The notes beneath the pieces were generated by a model. The model made no database searches and was not told where the DNA came from. It was given only the letters and a program-made list of their open reading frames with translations. From assembly GCF_002847525.1 (NCBI RefSeq), contig NZ_PKKM01000005.1:4814-68813 (forward strand): a stretch of DNA of 64,000 nucleotides, written 5' to 3'. Every line of letters begins with the position of its first letter. Positions within the stretch are counted from its first letter, which is position 1. The position numbers and the translations under genes are program-made. The stretch comes from Schaalia odontolytica (GTDB taxonomy: Bacteria; Actinomycetota; Actinomycetes; Actinomycetales; Actinomycetaceae). Of the stretch, positions 55,527 through 62,810 are shown in pieces.

Positions 55527-56630
55527 ATGACTCTGAGCGACAGTTTCGCAACACTGCGTCCCCATATCGACGAGGCGACGGCCACAAGCCTCGCCACCCT
55601 CCTCGCTCGCGCCGGCGCTTCAGGTAGATCCGAAGAGTTTTCGCGCGCTGTTCTCGCTTCCGTCTCCGGCGGCAAGCGCTTCCGCGCTCTGATGGCGCAC
55701 GTCGGCTACGCGCTCAGCTCCGGCATCGCGCTCGACCAGGTGTCACTCCCCCACCTCAGTGCGGCTCTCGAGCTCTACCAGGCCAGTGCCCTCGTCCACG
55801 ACGACATCATTGACAAGGCAGACGAGCGACGCGGGATGCCCACCCCGCACAGGACGCTTGCCCATCATCACGCATCCTCGTCGTGGATCGGGTCATCAAC
55901 AGACTTCGGCCGTCACGCCGCCATCTTGGTCGGGGATTTCCTCTTTTCAGCGGCGACTGCCGCGGCGGATGAACAGGCGCTCACCCTGCGGCAGGACTGC
56001 GCGCGCGCCTTCGCGAGGCGCTTCGCGGACATGCACGCGGAAGTGGCGCTCGGCCAGTACCTAGATATCACCGCCGAACAAAGCCCGCTGGACCCGCAGC
56101 GCACGGACGCGTTGAGCACGAGCGATTCCCTCGAGGTCGCACTGCACAAGTCGGCACGCTACTCGGTCGTTCACCCCGCCATTCTTGGCGCGATCTGCGG
56201 AGCGCCCTCGATTGACGGTGTCGCCGAGCTATTGAATGTCCTCGAGACGATCCTCACCCCGTGGGGCCTTGCGTTCCAGCTGCGCGACGACGACCTGGGC
56301 GTCTTCGGAGATCCGGCCGTAACCGGCAAACCCGCAGGCGATGACCTGCGCGAAGGAAAGCGCACCGCCCTACTCGCACTCACCTGGGAGGCGTCCTCCC
56401 CCGCCGAGCGCCGCGCGCTGACGGACGTTCTTGGGGTCACCGAGGCCTCGGCGGAGCAGATCGCAACCGCTACCGAGATCGTCGAGCGCAACGGGCGCGC
56501 CGCGCACGAAGCGGAGATTGCCCGCCTCGTGGCCGACGGTCATGCCGCGCTCGACGCCTCCAGCTTCACTGACGACGCTCGCGCCATGCTGCGCGAACTG
56601 TGCTCCATCCTCACCGCCCGACGCGCCTGA
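55527..56630 (+). CDS. Polyprenyl diphosphate synthase (IdsA type)
   Basis: 367 residues, trans-isoprenyl diphosphate synthase. First Asp-rich motif LVHDDIIDKADERRG, second motif FQLRDDDLGVFGDP, and VSGGKRFRALM near the N-terminus. Bulky residues before the first motif hint at a geranylgeranyl-range product, but chain length cannot be fixed from sequence. It uses precursors from the MEP pathway (dxr and ispG here). ATG 55527 lies exactly 6 nt after TAGAGT (55515-55520), without a Shine-Dalgarno. It neighbours the Rv2175c-like gene and a PASTA kinase, as idsA2 does in M. tuberculosis. Confidence 0.92.
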   Translation: MTLSDSFATLRPHIDEATATSLATLLARAGASGRSEEFSRAVLASVSGGKRFRALMAHVGYALSSGIALDQVSLPHLSAALELYQASALVHDDIIDKADERRGMPTPHRTLAHHHASSSWIGSSTDFGRHAAILVGDFLFSAATAAADEQALTLRQDCARAFARRFADMHAEVALGQYLDITAEQSPLDPQRTDALSTSDSLEVALHKSARYSVVHPAILGAICGAPSIDGVAELLNVLETILTPWGLAFQLRDDDLGVFGDPAVTGKPAGDDLREGKRTALLALTWEASSPAERRALTDVLGVTEASAEQIATATEIVERNGRAAHEAEIARLVADGHAALDASSFTDDARAMLRELCSILTARRA

Positions 56631-56655
56631 CGCTGGCCCATGCGGCGGTCGGCAC

Positions 56656-57009
56656 TCAGAAGGCAAGCGTCGAGGCGATGCGGTTCACGCGATGGTGGCG
56701 GCCCGACGTGAGCGCGTCGATGGGGCGCTCACCCAGTTCATCCTGTTCGGCATACAGCCACGCAAGCGACTCTTCTGCGGTGAAGCCATCATCGGCCAGA
56801 AGCGTCAGCGTGCCCTGCAGGAACGGAAGCGGTTCCCAGCCGTTCGCACCCTTGACGAGGACTTCCTGAGGAACACCGCGCACACCGTCGTCTCCGCGTG
56901 CCTCGATCAGGACGCGGTCACGGATCAACTGCTTGAGGCGACGCTCCTCGATGCCGAGGAGACGGCACACCTCGTCGGTGGGCAACACGGTGATATCAGC
57001 ACTGGTCAT
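56656..57009 (-). CDS. Rv2175c-like winged-helix DNA-binding protein
   Basis: 117 residues. N-terminal HTH segment TDEVCRLLGIEERRLKQLIRD, then FLQGTLTLLADDGFTAEESLAWLYAEQDELGERPIDAL and a short basic tail RHHRVNRIASTLAF, matching the Rv2175c family. In M. tuberculosis this protein binds DNA and is phosphorylated by the neighbouring kinase PknL near its N-terminus. The version here starts directly at the HTH and lacks a long N-terminal arm. ATG 57009 lies 7 nt after TAATCT (57022-57017). It is divergent from the kinase gene. Confidence 0.88.
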   Translation of the reverse strand: MTSADITVLPTDEVCRLLGIEERRLKQLIRDRVLIEARGDDGVRGVPQEVLVKGANGWEPLPFLQGTLTLLADDGFTAEESLAWLYAEQDELGERPIDALTSGRHHRVNRIASTLAF

Positions 57010-57016
57010 GAGCGCA

Positions 57017-57085
57017 AGATTACCCCATTCATGCGCCGCACCGACACTCACGCTTCCCGTATTTTCGCGAAAACTCTCATAGAAT
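57017..57085. promoter_or_regulatory. Divergent leaderless promoters, Rv2175c-like / PASTA kinase
   Basis: Minus: TAATCT (57022-57017) then 7 nt to ATG 57009. Plus: TAGAAT (57080-57085) then 7 nt to GTG 57093. The start codons are only 84 bp apart, leaving no room for 5' leaders on either side. Confidence 0.65.
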
Positions 57086-57092
57086 CAACCAA

Positions 57093-59036
57093 GTGAACGA
57101 CGAACAGACATTCGACCAGACCGACCCGTTGATCGGGCTCCTGGTCGACGAACGATACCGAGTCACGCGCCGACTAGCCCGCGGCGGCATGGCAACCGTG
57201 TACATCGCACAAGACGAGCGCTTAGAGCGCCCCGTCGCCCTGAAAGTCATGCACCCGCACCTGGCGGACTCCCAGGATTTCGTCGCACGATTCCGTCGTG
57301 AGGCCCGATCGGCAGCCCGCATCGTTCACCCGGGTGTCGTGTCAGTCTTCGATCAGGGCGTGATCACCGGACAGGGCTTCCTCGTGATGGAGCTCATCGA
57401 CGGAACTAATCTGCGCCAGCTCCTGCGAGCGCAGGGTGCCTTCACGATCCCGCAGGCGCTGCGCTACACGACCGACATTCTCGAGGCACTGCGCGCCGCT
57501 CACCGCGTCGGCGTTATTCACCGTGACATCAAGCCTGAGAATATTCTCGTTCCCACCGAAGGCCCCGCCAAGGTCACCGACTTTGGGTTGGCGCGCGCAG
57601 CCTCCGAGGTCTCGATGTCGTCAACGGGCAACATGCTCGGAACCGTCGCGTACATTGCGCCAGAGATCGCCACGACAGCCGAGGCCGACGCACGTTCAGA
57701 CATCTACTCCGTAGGCATCATGCTCTACGAGATGCTCACGGGCTCCGTTCCGTGGGCGGGCGAGTCACCGCTGCAGATCGCAACCCACCACGTCTCCGAC
57801 GATGTTCCCAGCCCGTCCGAGGCCCATCCGTGGATCCCCCGAGAGATCGACGACCTCGTCGCCGCCCTCACCGCCCGTGACCCCGCCTCTCGCCCCGCCG
57901 ACGCATCGGATGCGATCGACCTAGTCGCGCGTGCGGCTGCAACGATCCCTTCAGAACTCGCTAGCCGACGTGCCGAGATCGCACCCTCCGACCGCGCTGA
58001 CTCTTCGCAAATCAGCGCACTCAACACGGAGGTCATCTCCGCCCAGTTCACGCGTCCGCTGCCGCTCCCCGCACCGTCAACGCTCGCGACGGTCCACACC
58101 TCGTCCCCACTGCCTGAGGCTTCAGAGAACACGTCGACCAATACCTATAAGCGCGCGGCCCTGTGGGTGAGCCTCGTCGTCCTCCTGCTCGCGGCGGCAG
58201 GTATTGGCGGCAGCTGGTGGTGGACCGAGTATGGCCCGGGCTCCTACCTGACCATGCCCGCTACCGACGGTCGTCCTCTGGCAGAGGTGCAGGCTGAGCT
58301 GAACGCAATGGGCCTGGCATCCACCGTCGAGGAGGAGTTTTCGGACGACGTCGCGTCCGGATCGATCACCCGTTCCGATCCGGAGGGTGGCGAACCCGTC
58401 CATAAGCGGGCTGAGGTCCAGCTCTACGTGTCCAAGGGAGTGGACATGAAAAACGTGCCCGACGTTGCCGGCAAGAGTCAGGATGACGCGAAAAAGGCGC
58501 TCACGGAAGCCGGCCTGGCTCTCGGAGCAATCACCGACGCCTACTCTGAGGACGTGCCCCAGGGACAGGTCATCTCCCAGTCCGTAGCGTCCGGAACGTC
58601 GGTGCCCCACGACACGGCTGTCGACGTCGTACTGTCCAAGGGCCGAGAGCCCCTGACGGTCCCCTCGCTGGGCGGGATGACCGCCGACGCCGCGAAGACC
58701 GCCATCGAGGCACTTGGCCTTGTCGCGACGCCGACCGAAGCCTTCTCCGACACGGTCGCCGAAGGACAGATCATCTCTCAGCAGACCAATGAGGGAACGA
58801 TTCTGCACCGCGGCGACACCGTCGCCTACACCGTTTCCAAAGGCCCCGAAAAGGTCGCTGTTCCCGATGTCGTGGGGCGCCAGCGCCAGGAAGCGCGTAC
58901 CATCCTCGAAAACGCCGGCTTCACCGTCCAGGAGGAAGCCATCCTCGGCGGCTTCTTCGGCACCGTCCGACAGACCGATCCTGCCGGTGGAACAATGCTG
59001 AAAAAGGGAAGCGTCGTCACGATCACGATCGTCTGA
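57093..59036 (+). CDS. pknL: Ser/Thr protein kinase with four PASTA domains (PknL/PknB type)
   Basis: 647 residues. The kinase domain is about 22-285: RGGMATVYIAQ (Gly loop), catalytic Lys51 in VALKV, VIHRDIKPEN (Asp145), TDFG (Asp163) and APE (191). A Ser/Thr/Pro linker follows, a single membrane helix at about 355-377, then four PASTA repeats (about 384-647) outside. Such kinases sense peptidoglycan fragments or lipid II and control cell-wall growth. GTG 57093 lies 7 nt after TAGAAT. The adjacent divergent Rv2175c-like gene is its probable substrate. The symbol follows that synteny. Confidence 0.93.
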   Translation: MNDEQTFDQTDPLIGLLVDERYRVTRRLARGGMATVYIAQDERLERPVALKVMHPHLADSQDFVARFRREARSAARIVHPGVVSVFDQGVITGQGFLVMELIDGTNLRQLLRAQGAFTIPQALRYTTDILEALRAAHRVGVIHRDIKPENILVPTEGPAKVTDFGLARAASEVSMSSTGNMLGTVAYIAPEIATTAEADARSDIYSVGIMLYEMLTGSVPWAGESPLQIATHHVSDDVPSPSEAHPWIPREIDDLVAALTARDPASRPADASDAIDLVARAAATIPSELASRRAEIAPSDRADSSQISALNTEVISAQFTRPLPLPAPSTLATVHTSSPLPEASENTSTNTYKRAALWVSLVVLLLAAAGIGGSWWWTEYGPGSYLTMPATDGRPLAEVQAELNAMGLASTVEEEFSDDVASGSITRSDPEGGEPVHKRAEVQLYVSKGVDMKNVPDVAGKSQDDAKKALTEAGLALGAITDAYSEDVPQGQVISQSVASGTSVPHDTAVDVVLSKGREPLTVPSLGGMTADAAKTAIEALGLVATPTEAFSDTVAEGQIISQQTNEGTILHRGDTVAYTVSKGPEKVAVPDVVGRQRQEARTILENAGFTVQEEAILGGFFGTVRQTDPAGGTMLKKGSVVTITIV

Positions 59037-59067
59037 CGTCACGTCCGCCCCAGCACTGACGCCCACT

Positions 59068-59110
59068 AAGAATCCCGGCCTCGTCCATGACAGACGAGGC
59101 CGGGATTCTT
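59068..59110. terminator. Bidirectional terminator between the kinase and DAHP synthase genes
   Basis: Perfect 18-bp stem: 59068-59085 pairs with 59093-59110 (core CCCGGCCTCGTC), 7-nt loop. On plus it ends TTCTTATC. It serves pknL (plus) and aroG (minus, stop at 59117). Confidence 0.9.
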
Positions 59111-59116
59111 ATCCGA

Positions 59117-60592
59117 TCAGTTCTCCTCCGCGGAGGAACCCTTCGCCAGGTACTGAGCGACCTGGAAGGCCATCTCCAGGCTCTGCTGGTGGTTCAAACG
59201 CGGGTCCACGAGCGTCTCGTAGCGGTCGCGCAACGACTCATCGTCGATGTGCTCACTGCCGCCAATCACCTCGGTGACATCGTCGCCGGTGAGCTCAACG
59301 TGCAGGCCACCCGGCACCGTTCCCGTGGCCTCGTGGGCCTCGAAGAATCCACGGACCTCGTCCATGACCGTCTCGAAGCGACGCGTCTTGTAGCCAGTCG
59401 ACGACGTGATCGTGTTGCCGTGCATCGGATCCGTCATCCACGTGATCGGGCGACCATCCTCGCGTGCGGCTTCCAAGAGCGGCGGAAGCGCCTCACGGAT
59501 GCGACCGGCACCCATGCGCGTAATGAACGACAGGCGCCCCTCCTCACCGTCCGGGTTGAGGCGATCAATGAGCGCGAGCATCTGATCCGGCGTGGTCGAC
59601 GGGCCGAGCTTGACCCCAATCGGGTTACGAACACGCGACAGCAGCTCGATGTGAGCTCCCTCCTCCTCGCGCGTCCTCTCCCCCGCCCACAGGAAGTGAG
59701 CGGACGTGTTGTAGGGCTCGCCCGTCCGCGAATCGATGCGCGTCATGGCTGACTCGTACTCGAGCAGCAGCGCCTCGTGGGACGAATACAGGTCAACGTC
59801 GCGCAGCGTCTCAAAGTCGACGCCAGCGGCTCCCATGAACTTAATCGCCCGGTGGATGTCCTCGGCCAGCGACTCGTAGCGTGCGTAGGCCGGATTCGAC
59901 ATGAAACCCTGATTCCAGCGGTGCACCTGGCGCAGGTCGGCGTAGCCACCCTTCGTGAAGGCGCGGATCAGATTCAGCGTCGAGGCCGCGTGGTTGTACA
60001 GCGACAGAAGACGCTGCGGGTCGGGTTCGCGTGCTTCGGGCGTGAACTCGAAGGAGTTCACGGCGTCGCCACGGTAGCTGGGCAGTGTCACACCGTGGCG
60101 CGTTTCCATATCCGACGAACGCGGCTTCGCATACTGGCCAGCGATACGTCCGACCTTAATAACCGGCAGCGACGCGCCGTAGGTCAAGACGACCGCCATC
60201 TGCAGCAGCGTCTGAATCTTCAGGCGCACGTGGTCCGCCGTCGCCTCGGCGAATGTTTCGGCGCAGTCCCCGCCCATTAGGACGAAGGCCTCGCCGCGGG
60301 CAGCCGCACCCATCCACGTGCGCAGGTCGTCAACCTCCCCGGCGAACACGAGCGGCGGCTGACGGCGCAGCTGCGCCGTCACATCACTGAGGTGCTGCGA
60401 GTCCGCGTAGGAAGGCTGTTGGGCAGCGTCCAGGCCGCGCCACGTGTCCCAGGGAGCGAGCTCCCCGGACTCGGGCGACCACAGACGCTCGGGGACGCGG
60501 CGGGAGCGAGGCTTACGCACAGGCTCGCCGCCGCGTCCGGGAGTGATCGAAGGAATCACGCGAAGCGACTCACTCGCCGGCAGGCTCGACAC
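59117..60592 (-). CDS. aroG: 3-deoxy-7-phosphoheptulonate synthase, class II
   Basis: About 480-491 residues, the plant-like class II enzyme of actinobacteria. PLVFAGEVDDLR, MGGDCAETFAEATADHVR, KVGRIAGQYAKPRSSD, GHFLWAGER-like SAHFLWAGERTR, and WMTDPMHGNT are family motifs carrying metal and substrate residues. It condenses PEP and erythrose 4-phosphate to open the shikimate pathway. GTG 60592 overlaps the last 23 nt of the upstream PFK gene; GTG 60559, just past that stop, is an alternative start. Both have weak ribosome sites, so coupling to pfp is likely. Confidence 0.95.
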   Translation of the reverse strand: MSSLPASESLRVIPSITPGRGGEPVRKPRSRRVPERLWSPESGELAPWDTWRGLDAAQQPSYADSQHLSDVTAQLRRQPPLVFAGEVDDLRTWMGAAARGEAFVLMGGDCAETFAEATADHVRLKIQTLLQMAVVLTYGASLPVIKVGRIAGQYAKPRSSDMETRHGVTLPSYRGDAVNSFEFTPEAREPDPQRLLSLYNHAASTLNLIRAFTKGGYADLRQVHRWNQGFMSNPAYARYESLAEDIHRAIKFMGAAGVDFETLRDVDLYSSHEALLLEYESAMTRIDSRTGEPYNTSAHFLWAGERTREEEGAHIELLSRVRNPIGVKLGPSTTPDQMLALIDRLNPDGEEGRLSFITRMGAGRIREALPPLLEAAREDGRPITWMTDPMHGNTITSSTGYKTRRFETVMDEVRGFFEAHEATGTVPGGLHVELTGDDVTEVIGGSEHIDDESLRDRYETLVDPRLNHQQSLEMAFQVAQYLAKGSSAEEN

Positions 60593-61787
60593 TCTGGCCG
60601 ATCTCGGCCATCATCTCGAGGAACCACGGCTGGGAGATGTCGAAGGGCTTACCGCCCGCGATGCGCGGGAACGGGATAGCCTTCAGGCGATCGCCGTCTT
60701 CCTCGTCGTGGCCGATAACGCCGGACTCGCCCTTGAAGGCGCACTCGACGGCGAGGTCGGTCATGGACTTGATGAGGCGCAGGTCGTCGGCGTTGGCGCG
60801 CGAGGAACGCGAGAAGTAGCCCGACTTCTGAACCATGACCTTCTCGGCGTCGATCTTCTCGGCGAACTGCTTGGCGAACCACTGGCCGGGGTTGATCGTG
60901 TCGAGCTTGACGTGGCCGAAGGGGTCACGCTGGACCTCGCCACCGGCAGCCTCGATCTCCGCGATGATCTCAGGCACGCCGGCGCCCTCGGACAGGAAGA
61001 TGTTGACGTTGCCCTGCTCGTCCATGATGGCCTTGAGGCGCGCAGCCTCGGCGTCCAGGTCGATCTTCATCTCGGGCAGGAAGATGGCGTGGATGTCCCA
61101 ACGCTCCTGGGACAGGCCGATGGAGGGCACCCACTCCTGGGTCTTCAGCCAGTCGTGGTAGCACTTCGAACCGGCGGCGGTCAGCCAACCGCAGTGGCGG
61201 CCCATGATCTCGTGGATGATGAGCATGCGCGGGTTAGAGCGATGCTCGCCGATGACGTTCTGGGAGTACTCGGAGACCTCTTCAGCGGCGGTCCAGGCAC
61301 CCAGCGACTGGCGGATCGGCACAACGTCGTTGTCGATCGTCTTGGGCAGGCCCACGACGGTCAGGTGGTAGTCGTGCTCCTCCAGGTAGGCGGCCAGATC
61401 GGCGGCCGTCGTGTTGGTGTCATCGCCACCGATGGTGTGCAGGACGTCGACGCCGTCGGCGCGCAGCTGCTCGGCGGCCTTCTGCAGCGGATCCTCATCC
61501 TCGGACACGAGGCCACGCTCGACCAGGTTCTTCTTGTTCGTCAGCTTGACGCGGGAGTTACCGATCGGGGAGCCGCCGAAACGGTGCAGGACGGCGGCGT
61601 GCTTGCGCGCTTCCTCGTCCACCAGCACGTAGTTGCCGGTGAGCAGGCCGTGGTAGCCGTTCTGGTAGGCGATGATCTCAACGGTGGGATCGATTTCGTT
61701 GTAGCGCTCAATGAGTCCGCCGACGGCGGAGGACAGGCACGGGGCGAAGCCACCTGCGGTCAGCAGGGCAACACGACGGACCGACAT
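60570..61787 (-). CDS. pfp: Pyrophosphate-dependent 6-phosphofructokinase
   Basis: 405 residues. The donor loop reads IGGDDTNTTAADL, and the catalytic loop PKTIDND. Both the second Asp of GGDD and the Lys of PKTIDND are hallmarks of PPi-type PFKs; ATP enzymes have GGDG and PGTIDND. EIMGRHCGWLTAAG and SEGAGVPE complete the substrate site. It phosphorylates fructose 6-phosphate with PPi, reversibly. PPi-PFK activity is known from Actinomyces. ATG 61787 has GAAAGGTG upstream. It shares a message with aroG. Confidence 0.93.
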   Translation of the reverse strand: MSVRRVALLTAGGFAPCLSSAVGGLIERYNEIDPTVEIIAYQNGYHGLLTGNYVLVDEEARKHAAVLHRFGGSPIGNSRVKLTNKKNLVERGLVSEDEDPLQKAAEQLRADGVDVLHTIGGDDTNTTAADLAAYLEEHDYHLTVVGLPKTIDNDVVPIRQSLGAWTAAEEVSEYSQNVIGEHRSNPRMLIIHEIMGRHCGWLTAAGSKCYHDWLKTQEWVPSIGLSQERWDIHAIFLPEMKIDLDAEAARLKAIMDEQGNVNIFLSEGAGVPEIIAEIEAAGGEVQRDPFGHVKLDTINPGQWFAKQFAEKIDAEKVMVQKSGYFSRSSRANADDLRLIKSMTDLAVECAFKGESGVIGHDEEDGDRLKAIPFPRIAGGKPFDISQPWFLEMMAEIGQSVEPAGE

Positions 61788-61939
61788 GAATGTCACCTTT
61801 CTCAGGTTGGTTAGGTACGGGCCCGCGCGCGTGCGCAGGGCACGGTTCATTCTACCCGGCTCACATCACGTTTCGCCAAGGACGCCCGTCCCACGGAACG
61901 CGATTGCAAGCACCAACCATCGGTGACGGCCCGGCCCTG

Positions 61940-62752
61940 TTACTCCTTGTCCGAGTCCTTCTCGCCGTCACTGCTCTCTTCCTCGGGAGCGGTCGGAACG
62001 GGCACCTCGGGGGCGGTGCGCCCACCGGGCGCGGGACGACCGTTGGAGGGCACGGGCCCCTCGAAGGCGCCCTCTGCGGCGAGCTGCGCCTTCACGTCGG
62101 CGGCGTACAGATCGACGTATTCCTGGCCGGACAGGAGCATCAGGTTGTACATGATCTCGTCGGTGATGGCCCGCAGCACGTAGCGGTCCTTGTCGAGGCC
62201 GCGGTAGCGCGAGAAGTCCAGGGGCTCGCCGATCACCATGCCGATGTTCGTGCGCGAGGGGATCTTCTGGCCAATAGGCTGCGCCGCATGGGTTCCGATC
62301 ATGGCAACGGGAATAACGGGGGCGCCGGACAGCAGAGCGAGGCGGGCAACGCCGGTCTTGCCGCGGTAGAGGCGTCCGTCGGGACTGCGGGTGCCCTCGG
62401 GGTAGATGCCGAAGAGCTCACCGTCGCGCAGGCGCTTAAGACCGGCGTTGAGTGCGGCCTCGGATGCGCGACCTCCGGTGCGGTCCACAGGGATGGTTCC
62501 GACGGCGCGCATGAATTCCTTTGTCATCCACCCCTTGAGACCGGTGCCCGTAAAGTAGTCGGCCTTCCCCATGAAGACGACCTCGCGGTCGAGCATCATC
62601 GGCAGGAAGACGGAGTCCCACACGGCGTTGTGGTTGGACGCGAGGATAGCGGGTCCCTCGGCAGGAATGTTTTCCTTGCCGCGGATCCACGGGTGATAGG
62701 CGGCCTTCAGAATGGGGCTGCCGGTCGCCTTGAGAGCCTGATAGAACGCCAC
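61940..62752 (-). CDS. plsC: 1-acyl-sn-glycerol-3-phosphate acyltransferase
   Basis: 270 residues. LPLAT motifs: ILASNHNAVWDSVF (NHxxxxD), GKADYFTG, ELFGIYPEGTRSPDG and APVIPVAMIGTH. It makes phosphatidate, the substrate of CdsA (also here). The last 50 residues are a Pro/Glu/Ser-rich tail. GTG 62752 has AGGAG five nt upstream, which decides the start over an in-frame GTG two codons earlier. There is only a weak hydrophobic stretch; peripheral membrane location is likely. Confidence 0.92.
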   Translation of the reverse strand: MAFYQALKATGSPILKAAYHPWIRGKENIPAEGPAILASNHNAVWDSVFLPMMLDREVVFMGKADYFTGTGLKGWMTKEFMRAVGTIPVDRTGGRASEAALNAGLKRLRDGELFGIYPEGTRSPDGRLYRGKTGVARLALLSGAPVIPVAMIGTHAAQPIGQKIPSRTNIGMVIGEPLDFSRYRGLDKDRYVLRAITDEIMYNLMLLSGQEYVDLYAADVKAQLAAEGAFEGPVPSNGRPAPGGRTAPEVPVPTAPEEESSDGEKDSDKE

Positions 62753-62810
62753 TGTCACTCCTGAAGTCTCGACGGGCGCGCGAGCGCGCGAACGAATTAG
62801 TATCAACTGT

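Noticed and set aside
60559..60592. Frameshift or gene fusion at the pfp/aroG overlap
   Set aside because: Both proteins are full length in separate frames; a 23-nt overlap or a later GTG start explains the arrangement.
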